Assembly: GCF_022354825.1 (NCBI RefSeq)
Contig: NZ_CP031168.1
Coordinates: forward strand, 6,077,501-6,141,500
Origin: Paenibacillus sp. H1-7
Lineage (GTDB): Bacteria; Bacillota; Bacilli; Paenibacillales; NBRC-103111
Direction of reading: 5' to 3'
DNA length: 64,000 nt
The position numbers and the translations under genes are program-made. The notes below the pieces were generated by a model that searched no databases, was not told the origin of the DNA, and worked only from the letters and a program-made list of their open reading frames with translations. Shown here one piece after another: positions 16,417 through 24,571 of the stretch; positions within the stretch are counted from its first letter, which is position 1, and each line of letters opens with the position of its first letter.

Positions 16417-18753
16417 GTGCTCACCCTCTGGGTCCAGCGAATACGCACCTTCGGTCCCGTGAAGCTGAAAGTTATTATAGCCGCCTGTCTCCTGGCCGTT
16501 GTTCCTATAGCCATCCTGGGCACGGTCACTTATTTGCTGGCCAGCCACAGCTTATATAAGGAAATCGGCAAGGCGAACCGGGAAACGATCAAGCAGGTGC
16601 AGGAGCGAATCGACGAGAAACTTATTAATTTGGATAAGGTTGTGCTGCAGCATGCGTTCAATCCGGTTTTCAAAGAGTTCCTGTCGCTTCCGAACCCGTA
16701 TGAAGACCCGCAGCGGTTCCGCTCCGTAATGGCGATATTGACTTCGATGGAGGGCTTGATTAACGATTCGGACGGCGTTTACCTGTATATGACGCAGCAA
16801 AATCTGATCGTCAATCCGAGCCAGGGCATGGCGGAATCAAGCCTGCTCCATCCCAGCGTCCTCGAAGCGATAAAGAATCATGACGAAGCTTTCTTCTGGT
16901 TTGACCGCAAGAGGTCCCAGCCGAGCGTTCCCCGGGGCGGCACCCATGTCGTGACCTTGGTGCGCAAGCTCCCTGTGTCCGTAGATAAGCCCCTCGGCTA
17001 TCTGATCATTGAGCTGAACGATCGGGCGTTTTTCGATGTATTTTCCCATATGGAATTCGGGCAAAGCGGCGAAATGCTAATCGCTACCCCGTCAGGAAAT
17101 ATTTTATCCGACTGGAATAAGCAGCTGCTGAAGCCGGACTTCAACGATCCCGTCATCCATCGGATGGTATCGTCGGACAGCCCGGAGGAAATGTTCACCC
17201 AGCCTATCGACCATCAGGACATCCTGTTCAATTATGTAAAATCCGACTATAACGGGTGGAGATACATCTCCGCCGTCCCTTTGAAGGAGCTTGCTTCCAG
17301 CATTCAATGGATCAAAGGCGCAACGCTGGCGGTCAGTCTGCTGCTGGTTCTCGTCAGCCTAATAGCTGCGATTATTTTGTCCGGCTCGTTCATCCGCAGG
17401 CTCCAAGCGATTATCGACGTCGTTCGCAAACGGCTGCCGACGTCATTGCCGTCCCAGACGAATATGAATGAGTTCGGCCTGCTCCATCACTACATGGATT
17501 CCCTCCACTCGGCCAATCGCCATTTGGAGCAGCAGGTTATGGAGTCGCTGCCTATGCTGCGCGCGAGCTTCCTGCAGCGCCTTATCACGGAGACGATGAA
17601 GCCGGATGAAATCGAAGAGAAGCTGCACTACTACGAAATTGAGATGCCTGCTCCCTACTGCACCGTATTGTGCATGGAGCTCGACCAGATCCGCGGCCAA
17701 ACGGAACAGGATGCTCATTTATTCACTTATGCCGCTATGAATATAGCCCGCGAGCTGCTTAACCGGTGCGCCCATGGCGTCGTGTTCCAAACGCCGACGG
17801 ACCACATCGCCATCGTGCTGAATCATGGCACGGACGAAGTGTCCCAGCATGATCTGCAAGCAGCGGCGTTCAGTCTGGCCGAGGAGCTGCGCAGTGTCAC
17901 TCACCGCTTCCTGAACATTACAGTCACGGTCGGGATCGGCCATTGTTACCCCGGTACGGGGCATATCAAGCAATCCGGCAAAGAAGCGATGGAGGCGCTG
18001 CAGCATCAAATGATCCACGGCAGCGGGAACGTATTCTACATCGGTGCGGTGCAGCCGCAAACCAGCTCGTACGAATATCCGATTGAGCAGGAGCAGCATA
18101 TATTGACCGGCATCAAGCTGGGGCAGCTTGAGCAAGTGTGCTACCAGGTGGATGAGTTCGCTAACCGGTTGACCGATTCCAACGGCAACGGCAACTACGA
18201 CCATGTGCAGCAGGCGTTCGTCCAGCTGGTAGCCGCCTCGTTGAAAACGCTGTTCGAGCTGGATCCCGAAGAGGGCCCTAAGCTGTTCCGCTATCACGTA
18301 TACCATCGGATCGGACGCATGAAAACGAGCGGAGCCATTGTCAAATGGTTAAAAGAGGAGCTGTATCCGACGCTGCTGCAGCACATTACCGAACGGCGAA
18401 GCCTTCGCCAAAAAAATACGATGGAGAAGGTTCTCGACTACATCCATGAGCATTACGACCAGGATTTGTCCCAGCCGGCTTTGGCTGACCTGGTATCGAT
18501 GCCGACCTCGCAATTCAGCCATTTGTTCAAGGTGGAAACCGGTATGACGCTCACGGATTATATCATTGCCTACCGGATGGAAAAGGCCAAAGAATGGCTT
18601 CGCGAAACGGAGTGGAAAGTCTCCGATATCGCGGAGCGGCTCAGCTACAACAATCCGCAAAACTTCATCCGCTCCTTCAAGCGGCTGTGCGGCATGACTC
18701 CAGGCGAATACAGAACGAAGCACATGCTGAAGCATCAGAGCATCGCGGAATAA
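16417..18753 (+). CDS. membrane-bound sensor and AraC-family regulator
   Basis: About 778 residues. The N-terminal membrane helix (about 14-38) is followed by an extracytoplasmic sensor domain (about 40-295, Cache-like), a second membrane helix (about 300-320, AVSLLLVLVSLIAAIIL), a cytoplasmic linker with degenerate GGDEF-like features, and a C-terminal AraC domain (about 675-775) with FSHLFKVETGMTLTDYI and ERLSYNNPQNFIRSFKRLCG. Such one-piece sensors control adjacent sugar importers in Paenibacillus-type genomes. The GTG at 16417 has AAGGTGG at proper spacing; GTG codons at 16405 and 16408 overlap that site. Confidence 0.85.
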   Translation: MLTLWVQRIRTFGPVKLKVIIAACLLAVVPIAILGTVTYLLASHSLYKEIGKANRETIKQVQERIDEKLINLDKVVLQHAFNPVFKEFLSLPNPYEDPQRFRSVMAILTSMEGLINDSDGVYLYMTQQNLIVNPSQGMAESSLLHPSVLEAIKNHDEAFFWFDRKRSQPSVPRGGTHVVTLVRKLPVSVDKPLGYLIIELNDRAFFDVFSHMEFGQSGEMLIATPSGNILSDWNKQLLKPDFNDPVIHRMVSSDSPEEMFTQPIDHQDILFNYVKSDYNGWRYISAVPLKELASSIQWIKGATLAVSLLLVLVSLIAAIILSGSFIRRLQAIIDVVRKRLPTSLPSQTNMNEFGLLHHYMDSLHSANRHLEQQVMESLPMLRASFLQRLITETMKPDEIEEKLHYYEIEMPAPYCTVLCMELDQIRGQTEQDAHLFTYAAMNIARELLNRCAHGVVFQTPTDHIAIVLNHGTDEVSQHDLQAAAFSLAEELRSVTHRFLNITVTVGIGHCYPGTGHIKQSGKEAMEALQHQMIHGSGNVFYIGAVQPQTSSYEYPIEQEQHILTGIKLGQLEQVCYQVDEFANRLTDSNGNGNYDHVQQAFVQLVAASLKTLFELDPEEGPKLFRYHVYHRIGRMKTSGAIVKWLKEELYPTLLQHITERRSLRQKNTMEKVLDYIHEHYDQDLSQPALADLVSMPTSQFSHLFKVETGMTLTDYIIAYRMEKAKEWLRETEWKVSDIAERLSYNNPQNFIRSFKRLCGMTPGEYRTKHMLKHQSIAE

Positions 18754-18776
18754 TTGCCACCACTTTTATCGGCAAA

Positions 18777-18828
18777 AAAACGGCAAAGAGCCTCCGGTCT
18801 GACACCGTGCGGGCTTCCTTGCCGTTTT
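18777..18828. terminator. bidirectional intrinsic terminator
   Basis: A 10-bp stem AAAACGGCAA/TTGCCGTTTT (18777-18786 with 18819-18828) with further inner pairing AGAGCC/GGGCTT, between two converging genes. Confidence 0.8.
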
Positions 18829-18829
18829 C

Positions 18830-19981
18830 TCATTCGTGGTATCCCTTATCCCCGAAGGGCTGCAGCTTCCCGATCCATTTGGCTTCCATCGCCTTCAGCT
18901 CATCCGCCGTATCCTTGCGGCTGCCTTTCGGTTCCTTCAGCTCCTCGAGCACCTCAAATTCAAAGGCTTCGCTGCCATATTCGTCCCAATCGTTTTGCAG
19001 CGGCTTGCTTCGGCCATTTTTCATGCTCAGCTCGAACCGGGTCCGATTCCACATTGCTTCCATGTTGGCGCTGCTGCCGATCCAGCTTTTGCCGTTGAGC
19101 TTGTTGCGAATCCGGTACACGCCCATGGGCCGCTTTATTTCGTTGTAGGCGCGCACAAGCTCCTTGCGGCGTTCTTCGGTCATCGCCGTTGCTCCCTCTT
19201 GAACCCAGTAGGCGCTGCCGTCATCCTCACGGTCCAACAGTCCGAACTCGATCATATACCGGCGCAGGGTTACATAATCGTGATAAGCCTCCCGGAGAAT
19301 CGCATTGACCTCCTTCTCGGTATATCGGACCCCCGGCTCGAAACGCCCGATCAAATGGCGCAGTACGGCCAGCTTGCGCTTTGCTTTGGTCGGGAACGTG
19401 CTTAGCGGCCCGTCTAGCCCCTCCTTAAAGTACGTCAGCACCAGGTTCTGGTACTCTTCCTCCGTCGTATCGTAGCTTTTGCTGCCTGCTGCCGCCGTCT
19501 TTTGAACCGGTGCCGAAGTCTTTCTGGACGTTGGCTTGTCCTGCCCTTTCGCTTCGTAGTTTTTTTGCTCCAAAAGCTCCATAATGGCCAGGAACAGTCT
19601 TGCCTGCTTTTCCTTCTCGCGCAGGGCGAAGCGGTGATTGCGAATGGTCGAAGCGCTTCCGCCATCGAGCTTCTTTACAATTTCGTTATCGCTGTAGCCG
19701 TCGTAGAACAGTCGGAGCAAGCTTTTTTGCAGATCGGACAACCCTGTCAGCTTTTTGTTCAAGCCTAGAAAAAAGTCGAACATGGAGCCGTGCTCACGGG
19801 CAACATGCCGCTCCGCAAACTTCCCCGCCTCATAAAACGTGCCTTCATCGGAATAAATGATCCCTTTCTCGAAGGTTTGGCCGCATACAAGGCAGATGTA
19901 TTCCCCAGTAGGCTCCTGATAATAATAGCCTTGCTTCAAGTCCTTGAGCGGTACCTTCCAAAATAATTCGGTATGATCCAT
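18830..19981 (-). CDS. zinc-finger, HTH, DUF2087 and GIY-YIG fusion protein
   Basis: 383 residues from ATG at 19981, which has GAAGGTG eight bases upstream. Seen in order: a CxxC...HxxxxH finger (Cys30, Cys33, His59, His64); a LuxR-like helix-turn-helix (about 80-115, SDNEIVKKLDGGSASTIRNH); a basic linker; a DUF2087-like winged helix (about 180-262, FPTKAKRKLAVLRHLIGRFE); and a GIY-YIG nuclease-like domain (about 286-375) with GVYRIRNKLNGKSWIGSS and an Arg at 311-313. GIY-YIG domains cut DNA or RNA. The combination suggests DNA recognition with possible strand cleavage. It is driven by a consensus promoter, monocistronic, and has no known partner here. Confidence 0.7.
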   Translation of the reverse strand: MDHTELFWKVPLKDLKQGYYYQEPTGEYICLVCGQTFEKGIIYSDEGTFYEAGKFAERHVAREHGSMFDFFLGLNKKLTGLSDLQKSLLRLFYDGYSDNEIVKKLDGGSASTIRNHRFALREKEKQARLFLAIMELLEQKNYEAKGQDKPTSRKTSAPVQKTAAAGSKSYDTTEEEYQNLVLTYFKEGLDGPLSTFPTKAKRKLAVLRHLIGRFEPGVRYTEKEVNAILREAYHDYVTLRRYMIEFGLLDREDDGSAYWVQEGATAMTEERRKELVRAYNEIKRPMGVYRIRNKLNGKSWIGSSANMEAMWNRTRFELSMKNGRSKPLQNDWDEYGSEAFEFEVLEELKEPKGSRKDTADELKAMEAKWIGKLQPFGDKGYHE

Positions 19982-20021
19982 CAACCAAACACCTTCCCGA
20001 TCCATTTATAAATATATAGAT

Positions 20022-20050
20022 ATTTTATGGTTCCGTTTGGTTCATGTCAA
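20022..20050 (-). promoter_or_regulatory. sigma-A promoter of the GIY-YIG fusion gene
   Basis: Minus strand: TTGACA (20050-20045), 17 bases, TAAAAT (20027-20022), 41 bp before the start codon. This is one of the best promoters in the window. Confidence 0.75.
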
Positions 20051-20068
20051 CAGTCCTAAGGCTTTCAT

Positions 20069-20192
20069 GAGAAAAACGTCTATCGACGTCCTTTCACAGA
20101 GGAGCGGCCGCGTTAAGAGGTTGTTTTTATCGCCAAATAGAATTTTTACATCCGATGACCTCGGAATCTTATAAATTCTATTGTGGTGAGAA
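20069..20192. repeat. dispersed repeat unit, copy A
   Basis: Shares the 20-mer GAGAAAAACGTCTATCGACG (20069-20088) with copy B, and the later block with an 8-10 bp inverted repeat AATAGAAT/ATTCTATT (20136-20143 with 20175-20182) around CCGATGACCTCGG. GAGAAA recurs 119 bp after the start (20188), as in a tandem period. It abuts the terminator at 20193. Confidence 0.7.
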
Positions 20193-20221
20193 AGCCAGCC
20201 TTTTCATTAAAAAGGCTGGCT
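20193..20221 (-). terminator. intrinsic terminator of the second heparinase-like gene
   Basis: A 12-bp perfect stem AGCCAGCCTTTT/AAAAGGCTGGCT (20193-20204 with 20210-20221), 17 bp past the stop codon. The T tract on the minus strand (TTTCTC) comes from the repeat end. Confidence 0.75.
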
Positions 20222-20237
20222 GCATAATGAGACTCGC

Positions 20238-22262
20238 TTATTCGAAGCTTGCCGATAGCACTACCGGCTCCTTGCCTCCAATATGGACAACGACTTGTCC
20301 GGTTTGGGCGTCGTATTCCGCCTTCACCGGGATCGCCGATTCATCGCCTTTCGTCGCACGGAACAAAGAGACAAAGACGGTTTCCTTAACTCCGGTTCTT
20401 CTTCGGATCAATGTGCTTCGCTTGCCGACGGACGGCATCGCCATGGTTTCCGCCATGAATACCTGTTCTCCCTCTTGCACATCGAGCGCTATCAACTGCA
20501 GCCGGTCTCCGGCCGCATCCTGCTTATTCCATTGCCAATCAGCACGCCACTGCCCCCCTTCGGGAGAAGCCGTCTGCAGCTTCTGTAAGTAAGAGTACCC
20601 GTCTTCGCTCCCAAGGCTTCCTTCCGCAGCTTCCCTCCAAGAGAGCCGCGCCGCCTCATCCGCATCGCTGCCATCCGGAAGGAATGGTTTCCCTTGGGTA
20701 TGAATGATCCAATCCACCGTCTGCTCTTCGTCGCAGCGAATTTGAAAAGCATCGAGCAGCACATCGCCGGTCAGGACGATTTTCCGCCGCAGCCTTGCTC
20801 CAGGGTATGCCTCTCCTGCATCCATGACGGCTTCCAGCGTTCCGTCCGGCCGCCTTTGCATGAGCTCGATCGAGCCTTCGGCTTCAGCCTGCGACCTGCC
20901 TCCGACAGCTACCGTATTGTGCGCGACCGTTTGTTTGAAGTATTCGAAGTGTATCGGGTTTCCGTAAGGAAGCATCCCTGCATCCTCGAGCCACGGATGT
21001 CCTCCGGCGTAGAACAGCAGGTTGAGCTTATCCTGATGCCCATGCCATCCGCCGTGCTCCCCGTAATCGACCATAGCAACCTGCCCTTGATCAGGCGCCC
21101 CGGCGTCCCGCTTCAGAAACAGCATGCCCGCCTTTTTCAAATGGACAAACCGGCTATCCGGTTCGTCCATTGCCAATGGCTGCAGATCAGCGCTCCCCTC
21201 TTGCTCTTCTTCAAAGCCGAACAGAAAGCTGTACAGTGAATCTCTTGCAGCGCCTTCCAGCACCTCGCTGCCGATCCCGATGTATTTGGCGGCAAATTCG
21301 TACAGATGGAAGTACTTTTGGATCGGCACCACGCCGGAATCGTGAATCGCGGACAGTGTTCCGTCCGGCTGCATGCACTCCAGCGGCGCACGGTACATCG
21401 ATTGAAACCGCGGTTCCTCGTACAGGCGAAGGTTAAAGCTTTGCGCTGCCAGCACGATTAAGGTTTGGGCCTCCAATGTGTAGAAATGGTAGCCCCACGC
21501 TCCCTCGTACCAGAACCCGTCCTCGCCAAGACTATTTTCCATTTGGAAGTAAAAACCGTTCTCCGGATCATGAAGCACCTGATCCATCAGATCTCTGTCG
21601 CCCACAGCGGCGGCTGTTAAAGCTTTGGCTGCATTATGATACGTTTGCCAGTTCGAAATGCCTGCCGGGTTGTTATTGATAACCTCAATCGCCGGATATA
21701 GAAGCTTGTCCGCTATATGCCGGCATTCTTCGGGCGACAATACTCCTTGCTCCTTCAAAATATGGTAGGCCTGCGCAAGCAAGCATAGCCAGCTCGCCTC
21801 CGACAGCGTCTGGCACATCACTTTGCCCGATGTTTTACTGGCGCCGCCATACCGGTCGTGCAGCTCGAATCCTTCATAATGATCCGCGTAGGACATCAGC
21901 ACCTGCTTCGACCATTCGGCCCATTGCCCGTTGCCCTCGATAGCGGATACGACGCTTGCGTTGCGGCACGTTCTCGCATAGTTCCAATGCTCGTTGGCTA
22001 CGGCTACATCATCCCATGGCTTGCCGCTCCAAACCTCGTTACAGGTCGGACAGCGGTGATGATGCCGGTCGATTAGAATCAGACGGTCGCCGTCGTTGGG
22101 ACAGTTGTAATCGTGACTCCATCCGCCCTCCAAGAGCGGAATGGCCACTCTCTGAGACACCAGTCTCTCCTGATCGCTGCGAAAACGGTCGTATGCTGCG
22201 CGCGCCTGCGGATAACGCTTACATTTATCGCTTATTGCTTCTAACCATGATTGGGTCCACAT
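20238..22262 (-). CDS. heparinase II/III-family lyase (alginate-lyase-like)
   Basis: 674 residues from ATG at 22262, which has GGAAGGGG about eight bases upstream; a second ATG two codons before is too close to that site. Seen: a Cys/His cluster near the N-terminus (YNCPNDG and HHHRCPTC), an alpha/alpha-toroid with GISNWQTYHNA and EGAWGYHFY (candidate catalytic Tyr), and a C-terminal beta-sandwich led by HGGWHGHQDKLN (His and Asp near 407-412). No signal peptide, so cytoplasmic action is likely. It should cleave uronate oligosaccharides by beta-elimination. It is divergent from the MmyB-like gene at 22516. Confidence 0.85.
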   Translation of the reverse strand: MWTQSWLEAISDKCKRYPQARAAYDRFRSDQERLVSQRVAIPLLEGGWSHDYNCPNDGDRLILIDRHHHRCPTCNEVWSGKPWDDVAVANEHWNYARTCRNASVVSAIEGNGQWAEWSKQVLMSYADHYEGFELHDRYGGASKTSGKVMCQTLSEASWLCLLAQAYHILKEQGVLSPEECRHIADKLLYPAIEVINNNPAGISNWQTYHNAAKALTAAAVGDRDLMDQVLHDPENGFYFQMENSLGEDGFWYEGAWGYHFYTLEAQTLIVLAAQSFNLRLYEEPRFQSMYRAPLECMQPDGTLSAIHDSGVVPIQKYFHLYEFAAKYIGIGSEVLEGAARDSLYSFLFGFEEEQEGSADLQPLAMDEPDSRFVHLKKAGMLFLKRDAGAPDQGQVAMVDYGEHGGWHGHQDKLNLLFYAGGHPWLEDAGMLPYGNPIHFEYFKQTVAHNTVAVGGRSQAEAEGSIELMQRRPDGTLEAVMDAGEAYPGARLRRKIVLTGDVLLDAFQIRCDEEQTVDWIIHTQGKPFLPDGSDADEAARLSWREAAEGSLGSEDGYSYLQKLQTASPEGGQWRADWQWNKQDAAGDRLQLIALDVQEGEQVFMAETMAMPSVGKRSTLIRRRTGVKETVFVSLFRATKGDESAIPVKAEYDAQTGQVVVHIGGKEPVVLSASFE

Positions 22263-22454
22263 GTCCATTACCCCTTCCAGTATTTGTTCGTCAAAATGGA
22301 ACAACGTCGAGCGAAGTTCGACAAAGCTTTCAATTCTCTGTTCATCCTACCAGAATCCGAGCTGGGAAAGTTACGGTACATTTCGAAAAAATGTCGTTAC
22401 TTTACGCTTCCGTCACAAGACGTACAAGATTTTAAATTGGTGCTCGACAAAATA

Positions 22455-22483
22455 TTGTGTTTTGCTCACGTATATTTTATAAT
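22455..22483 (+). promoter_or_regulatory. promoter of the MmyB-like domain gene
   Basis: TTGTGT (22455-22460), 17 bases, TATAAT (22478-22483), 33 bp before the proposed GTG start. Confidence 0.5.
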
Positions 22484-22515
22484 CACATGTACGATTTAAT
22501 ATTGGAGTGACCAAA

Positions 22516-23133
22516 GTGACTGTTATAGACGCCTGTCGTATCGAAGACGAAAGTTTACATACTATGCCCGCCTTTTCGCCATTATCGCTCGCCTTCGCCC
22601 CGGAATCCGACGTTATCAATCCTACGCTGCAGCGCATTTTGGACTATCTCTGTCCTTGCCCTGCCTTTATTGCCGACCGCAGATGCAACATTGTCGGATG
22701 GAATAAGGCGGCCAGCGCCATTATGGGCAGCATCGGACCTATCCGCGAAGAGGAACGCAATATCGTCTGGCTTTCTTTTATGAAGCAGGAGATGCGCGAC
22801 CTGGTGGTGAACTGGGAAGATTTCGCACACGATTTTCTTACTATATTCCGCAACTATTACGGCCAATACGCAGGCGACCCTTGGTACGACGAATTCACCG
22901 ACCATTGCGCCAAAATCAATCCGCAGTTTACACAGCTGTGGCAGCAGGGAGATCACAGAACGGAGCCTAAAACCGTAAGGGAGTTGAACCACCCTCTCGC
23001 CGGCAACATGAGATTCGAGATTACCTCGTTTCAAGTATATGCCAACGCCGATCTTCGCTGCTGCGTCTATACCCCGCTGCCGGATTCCGAAACGGAATTG
23101 AAGATGCGGCAGCTGCTCGGATCCGTGTCCTGA
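22516..23133 (+). CDS. stand-alone MmyB-like ligand-binding domain protein (no HTH)
   Basis: 205 residues. The core resembles the ligand-binding half of MmyB-type XRE regulators: the LDYLCPCPAFIADRRCNIVGWN pattern (about 40-61; a PAS-like strand with the conserved P-A-F and W-N), LVVNWEDFAHDFL, and HPLAGNMRFEITSFQV, the usual final block. MmyB proteins carry an N-terminal helix-turn-helix; here only about 35 unrelated residues precede the domain and none is found upstream in any frame. The GTG start follows GGAG at a spacing of eight. It is convergent with the dehydrogenase gene, only 6 bp apart. Confidence 0.65.
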   Translation: MTVIDACRIEDESLHTMPAFSPLSLAFAPESDVINPTLQRILDYLCPCPAFIADRRCNIVGWNKAASAIMGSIGPIREEERNIVWLSFMKQEMRDLVVNWEDFAHDFLTIFRNYYGQYAGDPWYDEFTDHCAKINPQFTQLWQQGDHRTEPKTVRELNHPLAGNMRFEITSFQVYANADLRCCVYTPLPDSETELKMRQLLGSVS

Positions 23134-23139
23134 AGCTTT

Positions 23140-24192
23140 CTATAAGAGTCCGTTATCGGCGGCAAACTGCCGGACCCGGACAGGCATTCCCAGCTTGCTG
23201 CTTTCGATAGCCGCAAACAGTAGCGTCATGGAGTTCAAATTCGCTTCCGCGTTCGTTTCCATTGCCGGTCCGCCATGGACCCATTGAAGGAACGATTCCA
23301 GCAAGTAATCATTGCCCCATTTGGCATTTTCTTTGAGCGGGACCGGCATACCTGTCGGACCGCTCTTTATGTTGTCCTCCTCGGGAAACACTTCAACGGC
23401 TCCCCGATTCAATACGACCGTAGCATGCTCGAATTCCGCGCGGATATATTCCTGCTCCCAGCTGTTTTGGGCCGATGCATTGCACCAGGCGGTTTCGTAA
23501 GAGGCGCGGACCGCGTTCTCGAACTTCAAAGCAAGCATTGCCTGTGCACTGCCCGTGAAGTTGCCCCATTTCGGAGTCCACGAATCCATATACACGGTTT
23601 CACAGCGTGCACCCGCCAAGTGCTCCAGCAAGTCCAGCTGATGGATAGCGCCTTCGATCAGCATTGTATTGTCCATTTTAGCCTGTCTGTCCTTAAGGCC
23701 GTCTCTGCGGTTCCAGTTAAAATTGAAAACGAGGTAGTCCAGCGCACCGTAATTACCGGATCGAACCAGCTCGCGAAACGTCCAGATCGGCTGTCTGAAC
23801 CGGTGCGTCATCGTAACGCCAACCTTCCTCCCGAGCTCGCGCGCTTTTTGTACGATCTTGCAGCTGGCCTCCAGCGTATCGGCAAGCGGCTTCTCGCACA
23901 ACACGTCACAGCCGTTCTCCATTGCAAAAACTGCGATATGCTCTCGGGTATGAGGCGGAGATGCTATAATGCACACTTGCGGGGCAGTCGCTGCAAAGGC
24001 CTGCTCCAATTCTGTAAAGCACCGGTCAGAGCTCAACCCCAAACATTGCTCCGCCAGCTTCAGACTGTCCGGATTCACATCAACGGCTGCCGCCACTTCC
24101 AGCTGCCCTTCCTGAACGGCTTTGGGGAGCGTCTGCGTAACCCACGTTTTGCCCCAACCGCCCGTTCCTATGATAATAGCTTTCAAAGTCAT
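23140..24192 (-). CDS. Gfo/Idh/MocA-family NAD(P)-dependent oxidoreductase
   Basis: A 350-residue protein. The Rossmann fold has GTGGWGKTW (9-17) and the cofactor/catalytic motif CEKPLADT (99-106). The C-terminal alpha/beta domain includes LIEGAIHQLDLLEHLAG, whose His aligns with the catalytic His of the family. It likely oxidises or reduces a sugar or sugar-acid hydroxyl; the substrate is unknown. AGAGGGA lies seven bases before ATG. Upstream are an extended -10 promoter and a 17-bp dyad, so it is probably separately repressed. Confidence 0.85.
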   Translation of the reverse strand: MTLKAIIIGTGGWGKTWVTQTLPKAVQEGQLEVAAAVDVNPDSLKLAEQCLGLSSDRCFTELEQAFAATAPQVCIIASPPHTREHIAVFAMENGCDVLCEKPLADTLEASCKIVQKARELGRKVGVTMTHRFRQPIWTFRELVRSGNYGALDYLVFNFNWNRRDGLKDRQAKMDNTMLIEGAIHQLDLLEHLAGARCETVYMDSWTPKWGNFTGSAQAMLALKFENAVRASYETAWCNASAQNSWEQEYIRAEFEHATVVLNRGAVEVFPEEDNIKSGPTGMPVPLKENAKWGNDYLLESFLQWVHGGPAMETNAEANLNSMTLLFAAIESSKLGMPVRVRQFAADNGLL

Positions 24193-24241
24193 CTCATCAT
24201 CCCTCTTCTGATTTCTAGTCTCTATTCGCCATCCCGCCCCT

Positions 24242-24258
24242 AAGGAACCCGGTTCCTT
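24242..24258. promoter_or_regulatory. operator-like perfect dyad downstream of the dehydrogenase promoter
   Basis: AAGGAACC (24242-24249), one central C, GGTTCCTT (24251-24258). The one-base centre rules out a hairpin and fits a dimeric repressor site, placed about 15 bp past the -10 box. Confidence 0.55.
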
Positions 24259-24272
24259 CTAAGCACAGTTTC

Positions 24273-24281
24273 ATTATAGCA
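24273..24281 (-). promoter_or_regulatory. extended -10 promoter of the dehydrogenase gene
   Basis: Minus strand TGCTATAAT (24281-24273), a perfect TGnTATAAT. No good -35 is seen, as expected for extended -10 promoters. Confidence 0.55.
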
Positions 24282-24347
24282 ACCGGGATGCCGATTCCTA
24301 TGTATTCAGGTTGCTATTGTATGGCATGATGTCTTCTCGTAACATAA

Positions 24348-24397
24348 CCCCACAAAGTGGAGATTGGGTCTCGAGGCCAATCAGATACTTTGCGGGG
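24348..24397. other. two-tier stem-loop of unknown role
   Basis: The outer stem pairs 24348-24358 with 24387-24397 (11 bp, one mismatch) and the inner stem pairs 24362-24367 with 24377-24382 (GATTGG/CCAATC). There is no T tract on either side, so it is not a normal terminator. Confidence 0.4.
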
Positions 24398-24424
24398 AGC
24401 CATGATAATAAATTCTATATACGT

Positions 24425-24467
24425 AAAAAAACGCTCCCGGCAGCCTGATAGCAGGCCGGCGGGAACG
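24425..24467 (-). terminator. probable terminator of the ABC exporter operon
   Basis: A GC-rich imperfect stem between 24432-24441 and 24455-24467 with seven T residues following on the minus strand. It is about 105 bp past the last stop codon. Confidence 0.6.
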
Positions 24468-24571
24468 GTTGTATGATGACTTGACTCGCACTGAGACAGC
24501 GGGCGCCAGTTGGTGTTATAGCCATGTGCTCGCGTATTCACATCGTGAAAAGCATGGGGACTCTCAGGACT

